This document shows positions 1 to 6,790 of a stretch of 12,329 bases of DNA, in pieces. The notes under the pieces are model-generated. The model did no database searches. It saw only the letters and a program-made list of their open reading frames with translations, and was not told the origin of the DNA. Each line of letters starts with the position of its first letter. Positions within the stretch are counted from its first letter, which is position 1. The position numbers were made by a program, and so were the translations under genes. The DNA comes from Streptococcus sp. (GTDB lineage: Bacteria > Bacillota > Bacilli > Lactobacillales > Streptococcaceae): the NCBI GenBank assembly GCA_003521145.1, contig DOTL01000085.1:1-12329 (forward strand), written 5' to 3'.

Positions 1-100
1 TACAGAAATTATAGAGCCGAAAATCTCGAGTTTTTTGTGTGGTCTTGTAGGTATTTAGCATGACTAGATTTCTTTGTGGCAACATCTATGTGTAATTTTT

Positions 101-109
101 TGTTATAAT
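101..109 (+). promoter_or_regulatory. Extended −10 promoter of the rsmD operon
   Basis: A perfect TATAAT lies at 104–109 and is preceded by TG at 101–102 (TGnTATAAT). No good −35 box is seen at the usual distance, which fits an extended −10 promoter. Transcription should start near 116, about 36 bases before the rsmD start. This placement argues against the upstream in-frame TTG at 74 as the start codon. Confidence 0.7.
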
Positions 110-151
110 AGAAAAGTCTTACTAAAAATCAGTAAAAACGAGGTGACCAAC

Positions 152-691
152 TTGCGTGTTGTAGCAGGTGATTTTGGCGGGCGTCCGCTTAAAACGTTAG
201 AAGGCAAAACGACTCGTCCAACAACGGACAAGGTCAAGGGTGCTATTTTCAATATGATTGGTCCTTTCTTTGATGGAGGGCGTGTTTTGGATCTCTTTTC
301 TGGGAGCGGTAGCCTGGCTATTGAGGCTATCAGTCGTGGTATGTCGTCTGCTGTCCTCGTGGAAAAGGATCGTCGGGCACAGGCTGTTATTCAGGAAAAT
401 ATCAAGATGACCAAGAGTGAGAAGCAGTTTCAGCTTTTGAAGATGGATGCAGCGCGTGCATTGACACAATTGACAGGTCAATTTGATTTGGTGCTTTTAG
501 ATCCGCCTTATGCCAAAGAGCAAATTTTGGCCAATATTACTCAATTAGAGGAGCAAGGGCTCTTAGCTGAGGAGGTTATGTTGGTTTGCGAGACGGATAA
601 GGCCGTGGACCTTCCTGAAGAAATTTCAAACTTTGGGATTTGGAAGCAGAAGACCTATGGTATCAGTAAGGTGACCGTGTACGTGCGTTAG
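152..691 (+). CDS. rsmD: 16S rRNA (guanine966-N2)-methyltransferase RsmD
   Basis: This enzyme uses S-adenosylmethionine to methylate N2 of G966 in 16S rRNA during assembly of the 30S subunit. The 179-residue protein opens with the family N-terminus MRVVAGDFGGRPL. It has the conserved RPTTDKVKGAIFN stretch (22–34), the SAM-binding loop DLFSGSGS (47–54) and the catalytic DPPY motif (117–120). Length is normal for the family. The TTG at 152 is chosen because GAGGTGA sits about six bases upstream, the protein then starts like its relatives, and the longer in-frame option at 74 begins upstream of the promoter. It is the first gene of an operon with coaD (32-base gap) and the protease. The frame is intact. 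Confidence 0.95.
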   Translation: MRVVAGDFGGRPLKTLEGKTTRPTTDKVKGAIFNMIGPFFDGGRVLDLFSGSGSLAIEAISRGMSSAVLVEKDRRAQAVIQENIKMTKSEKQFQLLKMDAARALTQLTGQFDLVLLDPPYAKEQILANITQLEEQGLLAEEVMLVCETDKAVDLPEEISNFGIWKQKTYGISKVTVYVR

Positions 692-723
692 CCTTTGATA
701 GGGAAGTTGTAGAAAGGAATGCT

Positions 724-1221
724 ATGACAAAGATTGCTATGTTTACGGGGTCTTTTGATCCGATTACCAATGGGCATATGGATATTATTGCCAGAGCCAG
801 CAAGCTCTTTGATGAGCTCTATATAGGTCTTTTTTATAATAAAAATAAGCAAGGCTTCTGGGATATTAAGACTCGCAAGCGTATCTTGGAAGAGGTTGTA
901 GCAGATTTTCCCAATGTCAAGGTTATAATGGCTCACGATAGTCTGGCTGTAGATGTCGCCAGAGATCTTGGGGTGACTTATCTGGTTAGAGGTCTTCGCA
1001 ATGCGACAGATTTTTACTATGAGGCTAATATGGATTATTTCAATAAGGGGCTGGTGCCTGAGCTTGAAACGGTTTATTTGATTGCTAGTCATGAGGTGAT
1101 ACCAGTGTCATCGAGTCGTGTACGTGAGTTAATTTATTTTGAGGGGGACATTAGTTCTTATGTTCCTCAAGCAGTTGTTAAGGAAGTGGAGGCCAAGCGT
1201 GGCAAACAAGAACGAATCTAA
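724..1221 (+). CDS. coaD: Phosphopantetheine adenylyltransferase CoaD
   Basis: CoaD is a cytoplasmic nucleotidyltransferase that joins 4'-phosphopantetheine and ATP to give dephospho-CoA and pyrophosphate, the step before the last in coenzyme A synthesis. The 165-residue protein has the family signatures in order: GSFDPITNGH (9–18) with the nucleotide-binding TNGH, the substrate-binding LVRGLRNATDF stretch (87–97), and VSSSRVREL (128–136), the usual ISSSxVRE motif. Length is typical. AGAAAGGA lies about five bases before the ATG. The gene follows rsmD closely, a common pairing in Firmicutes, and its last 23 bases overlap the start of the protease gene, so translation of the two is probably coupled. 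Confidence 0.96.
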   Translation: MTKIAMFTGSFDPITNGHMDIIARASKLFDELYIGLFYNKNKQGFWDIKTRKRILEEVVADFPNVKVIMAHDSLAVDVARDLGVTYLVRGLRNATDFYYEANMDYFNKGLVPELETVYLIASHEVIPVSSSRVRELIYFEGDISSYVPQAVVKEVEAKRGKQERI

Positions 1222-2275
1222 ATCACTATTAGGGAAAATTTGGCGGATTAAGTGGTGGTTGATAAGTATTTTTACGGTACTTTTCCTTCTCTTTGCCCTC
1301 TTTTTCCCTCTAAATATTTATTATGTTGAGCTTCCGGGTGGTGCTTTTGATACTAAGGAAGTCTTGACTGTAGATAAGAAAGCTGATGATTCAAAAGGGT
1401 CCTACAATTTTGTGGCGGTGGCTCAAACCAAGGCGACTTTGGCCTTGATGCTCTATGCTCAGCTTAATGATTTTGCAAAGCTTCAAACAGCTGAAGAGGC
1501 AACTGGAAATTACTCTGATAAAGATTTCATGCGTATCAACCAATTTTACATGGAGACTTCCCAAAACCAAGCGATTTATCAAGGCTTGACTCTGGCTGGT
1601 AAGGAGGCTAGCTTGGAGTATATGGGTGTTTATGTGCTTCAGGTGGCTGACGATTCTAGCTTTAAGGGTGTCCTTAATATTGCGGATACGGTGACAGCTG
1701 TCAATGGTAAGACCTTTGATAATTCTGCTGACTTGATTAAATACGTTCAAGGACTTAAGTTGGGTTCAAAGGTCAAGGTCACTTATACGACAGATAACAA
1801 AGAAAAGACTGCTACTGGTAAGATTATTAAGATTGCTAATAGCAAAAAGGGTATTGGTATCGGCCTAACAGATCATACCGAGGTCAAGAGTCCTGAAAAT
1901 GTGAAGTTTAAACTTGATGGTGTTGGCGGACCAAGTGCGGGTCTTATGTTTACCCTAGCTATTTACGATCAGGTGTCTGATCAAGATCTTAAGGCTGGTC
2001 GTAAGATTGCTGGAACAGGAACAATTGAAAAGGATGGTTCTGTCGGTGATATCGGTGGTGCCTACCTTAAGGTGAAATCAGCAGCTGATAGTGGTGCAGA
2101 CATTTTCTTCGTGCCAAATAATCCAGTAACTAAGGAAATGAAAAAGGCTAATCCGGATGCCAAAACCAACTATCAAGAGGCCAAGGAAGCTGCCAAGAAA
2201 CTGGGAACCAAGATGAAAATCATCCCTGTTAAAACAGCTCAAGAAGCCATTGATTATTTGAAAAAGACTAAATAA
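1199..2275 (+). CDS. sepM: Membrane-anchored PDZ–Lon (S16) protease, SepM/YlbL type
   Basis: This is a surface serine protease of the family that includes SepM, which trims the competence peptide in S. mutans. The 358-residue protein has a short basic N-terminus and one membrane segment at about 18–40. A PDZ-like domain follows at roughly 105–210, with VADTVTAVNG-like peptide-binding features. The C-terminal Lon protease domain has serine 246 in GVGGPSAG and lysine 291 in GGAYLKVKSA. The 45-residue spacing of this Ser–Lys pair matches my recollection of SepM. The GTG at 1199 is preferred because GGAGG at 1188–1192 sits six bases upstream. An open frame reaches back to 1139 but has no ribosome site and adds residues unlike the family. 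The substrate here is not evident: salivarius-group streptococci use ComRS rather than the ComCDE competence peptide. Confidence 0.9.
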   Translation: MANKNESKSLLGKIWRIKWWLISIFTVLFLLFALFFPLNIYYVELPGGAFDTKEVLTVDKKADDSKGSYNFVAVAQTKATLALMLYAQLNDFAKLQTAEEATGNYSDKDFMRINQFYMETSQNQAIYQGLTLAGKEASLEYMGVYVLQVADDSSFKGVLNIADTVTAVNGKTFDNSADLIKYVQGLKLGSKVKVTYTTDNKEKTATGKIIKIANSKKGIGIGLTDHTEVKSPENVKFKLDGVGGPSAGLMFTLAIYDQVSDQDLKAGRKIAGTGTIEKDGSVGDIGGAYLKVKSAADSGADIFFVPNNPVTKEMKKANPDAKTNYQEAKEAAKKLGTKMKIIPVKTAQEAIDYLKKTK

Positions 2276-2279
2276 GAAG

Positions 2280-2335
2280 AGAGAGTAGGACAGGCAGAAA
2301 TCCATGATTTTTGTCTGAGTCTTACTCTCTTTTTT
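2280..2335 (+). terminator. Long hairpin terminator after the protease gene
   Basis: AGAGAGTA (2280–2287) pairs with TACTCTCT (2323–2330). An inner arm GAAATC (2297–2302) pairs with GATTTT (2306–2311) around a short CAT loop, with imperfect pairing between the two. A run of six T follows. The left arm carries AGTAGGACAGGCAGAAATC, close to the AGTGGGACAGAAATC type of hairpin that I recall recurring between genes in streptococci. Confidence 0.85.
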
Positions 2336-2344
2336 AGGTCAAAG

Positions 2345-2353
2345 TGTTATAAT
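2345..2353 (+). promoter_or_regulatory. Extended −10 promoter giving a leaderless mnmL mRNA
   Basis: TGTTATAAT places a perfect −10 box at 2348–2353 with the TGn extension. Only seven bases separate it from the mnmL ATG at 2361, so transcription should start at about 2360–2361. That leaves no room for a ribosome binding site, and none is present. It probably drives the whole operon to 6158. Confidence 0.7.
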
Positions 2354-2360
2354 AGTCTTT

Positions 2361-3305
2361 ATGAAAAAACGTTATAGAACAGTCAATGATTACTATCGTG
2401 AAATTTTTGGCGAAAAGATTTTCAAACTACCAATAGATGCGGGTTTTGATTGTCCCAACCGTGATGGTACAGTGGCCCACGGTGGCTGTACCTTTTGTAC
2501 GGTATCGGGGTCTGGGGACGCCATTGTAGCTCCTGAGGCGCCGATTCGTGAGCAGTTTTACCATGAGATAGACTTTATGCATCGCAAGTGGCCAGAAGTT
2601 CAGAAATATCTGGTTTATTTTCAAAATTTTACCAATACCCACGCTCCGCTTGAGGTTATCAAGGAACGCTACGAACAGGCTATCAATGAGCCTGGTGTTG
2701 TTGGCATCAATATCGGGACTCGCCCAGACTGTTTGCCAGATAATGTGATTGATTATCTGGCAGAACTCACAGAACGTATGCATGTGACTGTTGAACTTGG
2801 TTTGCAGACGACTTATGACGAAACGTCAGAACTCATTAACCGAGCACACAGCTATGAACTCTACGTGGAGACTGTGAAGCGTGTGCGTGAGCGTGCACCA
2901 AAGGCTGAAATTGTATCGCACCTGATTAATGGATTGCCAGGTGAAACCCACGAGATGATGGTGGAAAATGTTCGCCGTTGTGTGACGGACAATGACATTC
3001 AGGGAATCAAACTCCACCTCCTCCACCTGATGACCAATACGCGTATGCAAAGAGATTACCACGAGGGGCGTCTTATATTGCTGAGTCAGGAAGAGTATGT
3101 GTCCATCATCTGTGACCAGTTGGAAATCATCCCTAAGGGTATCGTCATTCATCGGATTACTGGTGATGCACCGCGAGATATGTTGATTGGTCCTATGTGG
3201 AGTCTCAACAAGTGGGAAGTCCTTAATGCCATTGACGAGGAGATGGAACGTCGCGACTCATGGCAAGGGTGCAAAGTAGCTGGCGAGAAGGAGGAAAAAG
3301 AATGA
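2361..3305 (+). CDS. mnmL: Radical SAM protein MnmL (YtqA, TIGR01212 family)
   Basis: This 314-residue protein belongs to the YtqA family of radical SAM enzymes. In B. subtilis YtqA has been proposed as MnmL, which acts in the alternative Gram-positive route to the mnm5(s2)U34 wobble modification, turning the cmnm5 side chain into nm5. The N-terminus MKKRYRTVNDYYREIFGEK is family-typical, followed by CPNRDG and GGCTFC. The likely iron–sulfur cysteines are C31, C43 and C46 (CX11CX2C rather than the classic CX3CX2C), as usual for this family. INIGTRPDCLPD (about 117–128) and VELGLQTTYDETSELINRAH (about 144–163) are conserved core motifs of the family. The stop overlaps the mnmM start as ATGA, which supports a joint role. 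The family call is certain; the reaction is taken from B. subtilis work. Confidence 0.88.
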   Translation: MKKRYRTVNDYYREIFGEKIFKLPIDAGFDCPNRDGTVAHGGCTFCTVSGSGDAIVAPEAPIREQFYHEIDFMHRKWPEVQKYLVYFQNFTNTHAPLEVIKERYEQAINEPGVVGINIGTRPDCLPDNVIDYLAELTERMHVTVELGLQTTYDETSELINRAHSYELYVETVKRVRERAPKAEIVSHLINGLPGETHEMMVENVRRCVTDNDIQGIKLHLLHLMTNTRMQRDYHEGRLILLSQEEYVSIICDQLEIIPKGIVIHRITGDAPRDMLIGPMWSLNKWEVLNAIDEEMERRDSWQGCKVAGEKEEKE

Positions 3306-3850
3306 TTAAACGACCCATTCATCTATCTCATGACTTTCTAGCAGAAGTGCTGGACGATGAGAGTGTCGCTGTCGATGCGACCATGGGAAACGGCAATGAC
3401 ACAGCCTTTCTAGCTGGCCTTGCCAAGAAGGTCTATGCCTTTGATGTTCAGGAGCAGGCGCTCGAGAAGACTCGTCAACGCTTGTCAGACCTGGGAATTG
3501 AAAATGCGGAACTTATTTTAGATGGTCATGAAAATCTGGATCGTTATGTCATGGAACCTATTCGAGCAGCTATTTTCAATCTGGGTTATCTGCCATCTGC
3601 AGACAAAAGTGTCATCACTAAGCCTCACACGACTCTTGAGGCTATTGAGAAAATTATTGACCGCTTAGAGGTTGGTGGACGCTTGGCTATTATGATTTAC
3701 TACGGTCATGATGGTGGCGATATGGAGAAGGATGCTGTGATAGAGTACGTTATTGGTTTGGACCAGCGTGATTTTACAGCTATGCTTTACCAACCCCTTA
3801 ATCAAATTAATACCCCGCCATTTTTGGTGATGTTGGAGAAATTACAATGA
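3302..3850 (+). CDS. mnmM: tRNA wobble-uridine methyltransferase MnmM (YtqB family)
   Basis: MnmM uses SAM to methylate the aminomethyl group at U34 (nm5 to mnm5) in tRNAs that read split codon boxes. The 182-residue protein shows a Rossmann methyltransferase fold: the glycine-rich SAM loop AVDATMGNGNDT (23–34), an acidic end of strand 2 in YAFDVQ (45–50), and NLGYLP (93–98), the position of the catalytic motif in this family. VGGRLAIMIYYGHDGG (124–139) and the C-terminal NTPPFLVMLEK are also YtqB-like. The ATG at 3302 overlaps the mnmL stop, and AGAAGGAGGAAA lies just upstream inside mnmL. An in-frame start at 3260 would add 14 residues but has no ribosome site. The family call is firm; the reaction rests on published B. 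subtilis and streptococcal homologues. Confidence 0.9.
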   Translation: MIKRPIHLSHDFLAEVLDDESVAVDATMGNGNDTAFLAGLAKKVYAFDVQEQALEKTRQRLSDLGIENAELILDGHENLDRYVMEPIRAAIFNLGYLPSADKSVITKPHTTLEAIEKIIDRLEVGGRLAIMIYYGHDGGDMEKDAVIEYVIGLDQRDFTAMLYQPLNQINTPPFLVMLEKLQ

Positions 3851-4089
3851 TTACAGATATTAAAGAAAAACTTGCAGATATGCAGGCCAAATATATCGAC
3901 AATCAAAGTGCCGAGGGTACTTTGAAGAAGGTTGATAATCGTAAAACGGCTAAAATTAAGAAAAAGCTAGCTAGTCTTGAGGTCGAACGTTGCCATAAAC
4001 TCTTGGCCAAGGAAGATGTCACTGCCATTGATAAAAAAATTAGTAAGCAAAAACAACTATTCTCAAACTGTTGTCATAAGGAAGGGTAG
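3847..4089 (+). CDS. Unrecognised 80-residue lysine-rich, probably helical protein
   Basis: I do not recognise this protein. It is 80 residues, rich in Lys, Glu, Asp and Ala, with heptad-like spacing from about 3 to 70 that suggests a helical or coiled-coil fold. There is no signal peptide or membrane segment, so it is likely cytoplasmic. Two Cys–His clusters stand out: C49-H50 and C75-C76-H77 near the C-terminus, which could bind a metal, though this is only a possibility. The ATG overlaps the mnmM stop as ATGA. With this coupling, and an antiporter ribosome site beginning at its stop, it is very probably translated. Its position suggests a link to tRNA modification or simply operon hitch-hiking; the sequence does not decide. 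Confidence 0.75.
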   Translation: MITDIKEKLADMQAKYIDNQSAEGTLKKVDNRKTAKIKKKLASLEVERCHKLLAKEDVTAIDKKISKQKQLFSNCCHKEG

Positions 4090-4097
4090 GAGGAGCT

Positions 4098-6158
4098 ATG
4101 CATCTATCGTTAGCTTTGCTTGTTCTTCTTTTTAGCTTGATTTTATCGAACGTTATCAACCGTGTCTTTCCACGTCTTCCCCTACCCTTGATTCAAATTA
4201 TTTTTGGAGTGGGTATCGGTTTTCTATTTAAGGGACGTGCTTTCGAGCTTGAAACGGAACTTTTCCTAGCTTTCATTATTGCTCCCTTGCTGTTTCGTGA
4301 GGGTGAAGAAAGTGACATCACTAGTATTCTGCGTAACTGGAAACTTATTCTATTTTTGATTTTTCCAGTTATCTTTGTATCTACCTTGGGAATCGGTTAT
4401 CTTGCTAAGGCCGTCTTGCCTGCTTCGGTACCCTTGTCTGCCTGCCTAGCCATCGGTGCTGCCCTTGGACCAACAGATTTGGTTGCCTATTCCGCTATTT
4501 CTAAACGCTTCAGTTTTCCAAAGTGGATTAGCTATATTTTGCAGGGTGAAGGACTTCTAAACGATGCCTCTGGCTTGGTTGCCTTTCAGGTGGCAGTGAC
4601 TGCATTGACAACAGGTACTTTCTCCCTCCTAGATGCGAGCTGGAATTTGGTTATTTCTGTGCTTGGTGGTTTTTTAGTTGGCTTGATTACAGCCCTATTT
4701 AATCGTCTCTTTTTGACCATTTTGGATAATATGGATGCTGCAGATGTCACAGGTGCTCTCTTACTAGAGTTGGCACTACCGATTTCCTCTTACTTTGTAG
4801 CCGAGGAAATTCATGCTTCCGGAATTATTGCTGTTGTCGTAGCAGGGATTTCACTTGCCAGTCGCTTTAAAAAAATCACCGTTTTTGATGCCAAGTTGGA
4901 TAGTGTTTCTCATACGATTTGGGGAACCATTACCTTCATGCTTAATGGCATGGTCTTTTTCCTCTTGGGAACAGAACTTCCAACCCTAACAGCCCCAGTA
5001 CTGCGTAGCACTACCTACGATAATCTCTGGATGCTTCTTGCTATCGTCCTTTTAACAGCGACTATGTTTGGCATTCGTTTTGTTATGATTAGTGCGGTAT
5101 TTGCCCAAAGAGTTTGGAGGGCCAAACGATCACTGAAAAAAATCTGGAAGGGTGCTACTCTTTTAACCTTTTCTGGGGTCAAAGGAACGGTCTCTATTGC
5201 AACCATCCTTTTGCTTCCGGTTGCTAATATGACGGCTTTGGAACATAGTCTCTTGCTCTTTACAGTAGCGGGTGTCACTTTATTAAGTTTCTTAACAGGT
5301 ATCCTAGTCCTACCTAAACTAGCCACTGGACCAGCGCACACAACCAACCATTATATGCAGATTGCCATTCTTAATGATGTGGTCGGAGAGTTGGAAAAAG
5401 ATCTAAAACAGTCAACTAATCAAGGAGCTGTCTATGCTACTATTGACAACTACAATCAACGCTTGGAAGATTTAATCTTGGAGCAGGAATCAAATGATGT
5501 CAAAGAAGAGTTGGCCAATATCCGAGTCATGATTATGGAAATTGAGAGTGAGGGTCTGGAATATGCCTACAAGAAGGGTAAGATTTCAGAACTCGAATAT
5601 AATCTCTACCAACGTTATATCAAGGGCTTAGAGCGTCGTATTAACCGTGGTTTTGTCTCTAGTCTTTCTTACGCTCTAGCTGTCTTTGTGCGTGGCCTTC
5701 GTAGATTGTTCCATTTGGCTCTTACGTTCAAGTTTCGTATTGATCAGGGTGGAACTAGGAGGGGTCCTAGGTTGACGGAAGAAAACCGTGACCATATGGC
5801 TGAACTTTATTTAACAAATACTGAGCAGATTTTAGAAGCCTTGAGTAATCTGGAAGGTGTTTATCATTCAGAACTCTTGTCTTATTTGAAGCGTAATCGA
5901 CTTCAAGAGGCTGAAATAATTCAGTCAGGTGCCTTTGTTGAGCGGGTTATCACCCACCTTCATCCAGACAATGTCGACGAAATGTTGCGAGGCTACTATT
6001 TGGAACGTAAGGTTATCAACGAGTACGAGCAGGCTGAGCTTATCTCTAGCCGTTATGCCAAGCAGCTTCGTAAGGAAGTTAATACTTTGGAGGATTACAC
6101 TCTCAAAGAAACTAGCAACACGTTAACCTATGATATGATTACTCTGGCTAGAGGTTGA
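4098..6158 (+). CDS. CPA1-family Na+/H+ antiporter with long cytoplasmic C-terminal domain
   Basis: This is a membrane cation/proton exchanger, probably extruding Na+ (or K+) in exchange for H+. Residues 1 to about 408 hold roughly 12 hydrophobic segments. Family motifs are GPTDLVAYSAISKRF (124–138), EGLLNDASG (151–159) with the ion-binding Asn155–Asp156 pair, and FSGVKGTVSIA (358–368). In the last motif many CPA1 proteins carry Arg where this one has Lys362. Residues 411–686 form a hydrophilic, mostly helical tail of about 275 residues, likely cytoplasmic and regulatory. It includes the pattern GAFVERVITHLHPDNVDEMLRG. A strong TAGGAGGAG lies six bases before the ATG, and the gap to the upstream gene is eight bases, so it is the last gene of the mnmL operon. 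No regulatory site of its own was seen. Confidence 0.88.
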   Translation: MHLSLALLVLLFSLILSNVINRVFPRLPLPLIQIIFGVGIGFLFKGRAFELETELFLAFIIAPLLFREGEESDITSILRNWKLILFLIFPVIFVSTLGIGYLAKAVLPASVPLSACLAIGAALGPTDLVAYSAISKRFSFPKWISYILQGEGLLNDASGLVAFQVAVTALTTGTFSLLDASWNLVISVLGGFLVGLITALFNRLFLTILDNMDAADVTGALLLELALPISSYFVAEEIHASGIIAVVVAGISLASRFKKITVFDAKLDSVSHTIWGTITFMLNGMVFFLLGTELPTLTAPVLRSTTYDNLWMLLAIVLLTATMFGIRFVMISAVFAQRVWRAKRSLKKIWKGATLLTFSGVKGTVSIATILLLPVANMTALEHSLLLFTVAGVTLLSFLTGILVLPKLATGPAHTTNHYMQIAILNDVVGELEKDLKQSTNQGAVYATIDNYNQRLEDLILEQESNDVKEELANIRVMIMEIESEGLEYAYKKGKISELEYNLYQRYIKGLERRINRGFVSSLSYALAVFVRGLRRLFHLALTFKFRIDQGGTRRGPRLTEENRDHMAELYLTNTEQILEALSNLEGVYHSELLSYLKRNRLQEAEIIQSGAFVERVITHLHPDNVDEMLRGYYLERKVINEYEQAELISSRYAKQLRKEVNTLEDYTLKETSNTLTYDMITLARG

Positions 6159-6181
6159 GCTTAAGCAATGAATGTTATCAC

Positions 6182-6215
6182 AAAAAGAAGCCAAGATTTT
6201 TCTTGGCTTCTTTTT
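6182..6215. terminator. Bidirectional terminator between convergent genes
   Basis: AAAAAGAAGCCAAG (6182–6195) pairs perfectly with CTTGGCTTCTTTTT (6202–6215) around a six-base loop. The A-run on the left and the T-run on the right let it end transcription from both sides: the antiporter operon on the plus strand and the small membrane protein gene on the minus strand. The latter's stop codon sits at its edge. Confidence 0.92.
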
Positions 6216-6534
6216 AATCTCTCTTTTTCTCATTAATGCTGTTTGGAAAGAGAAGGCCTAGACCTAGGCATTTTAGGATTCCTGCAACAATTAGGATACT
6301 ATTTGAGATAGGGAGCAAATCGTAGATTGCATTAGCAATCATTAAACCAATCAAAGTACTCATGAGGCTAGATTTATAATCTTTTTTGATAAGATTTTCT
6401 ATTGCAAAGAAAGCAAATAGAACAACTGGAAAGAGTGGCCAAAGGGATACCTCCATTTCGGGGAAGTCGAGAATACTGTAAGTGACAACTGTTACAGCTG
6501 TAGCAATTAATCCAAAACCTATTACTTTAGTCAT
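6214..6534 (-). CDS. Small four-helix membrane protein of unknown function
   Basis: I do not recognise a family. The 106-residue protein has four predicted membrane segments at about 5–22, 31–48, 55–74 and 77–96. There is a short basic loop (IKKDYKSS, 49–56) between the second and third, and a charged C-terminal tail ending NEKKRD. No enzyme motif is visible. The ATG is supported by GAGGT six bases upstream (minus-strand reading of 6541–6545). It is transcribed alone toward the antiporter operon and ends in the shared terminator. A −10-like TAATAT with a TG extension can be read on the minus strand near 6616–6624, but it is weak. Confidence 0.72.
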   Translation of the reverse strand: MTKVIGFGLIATAVTVVTYSILDFPEMEVSLWPLFPVVLFAFFAIENLIKKDYKSSLMSTLIGLMIANAIYDLLPISNSILIVAGILKCLGLGLLFPNSINEKKRD

Positions 6535-6709
6535 GTTTTTACCTCATTTTCTATGGGTGAAAGATATTTTGTTTTAACACCTACTAAGTTATCAAAAGGT
6601 TAACTTGCGAATATTATCATTTGTCTATGTGGTTAATTCTAGAATCTATTCGATCAAAAAGGACTGTTTTGTTATCAAGTAAAGAAAAGAGGAAGTATTT
6701 TACTGTAAA

Positions 6710-6740
6710 TGTAAAACGCTTACATAAAAAGGAGTATAAT
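6710..6740 (+). promoter_or_regulatory. Probable promoter with a TGTAA-N5-TTACA palindrome
   Basis: A perfect TATAAT at 6735–6740 precedes the broken membrane-protein gene by about 50 bases. Immediately upstream, at 6710–6724, is TGTAAAACGCTTACA, whose outer five bases on each side are perfect inverted repeats and which sits over the expected −35 region. It resembles a CcpA catabolite site but is one base longer than the consensus. It may be an operator for another repressor. Confidence 0.5.
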
Positions 6741-6790
6741 GATATTGAAAAATGTTTTCTCTAAGATTAAATGAAAGGCGGGGTGGTTGT

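Noticed and set aside
20..40. CTCGAG flanked by A and T runs near the left edge, as a possible terminator.
   Set aside because: The palindrome has no loop, so it cannot form a normal hairpin; whatever lies upstream is outside the window.
74..151. An N-terminal extension of rsmD from the TTG at 74.
   Set aside because: The promoter −10 box at 104–109 lies inside it, there is no ribosome site, and the added residues are not family-like.
688..1092. A 134-codon open frame on the minus strand opposite coaD.
   Set aside because: It lies fully within a certain gene, has no ribosome site and its protein resembles no family; it is a shadow of coaD.
5929..6126. A 65-codon plus-strand frame within the antiporter gene.
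   Set aside because: It is out of frame with a well-supported gene, lacks a ribosome site, and is Ser/Thr/Leu-rich as expected for a shifted frame.
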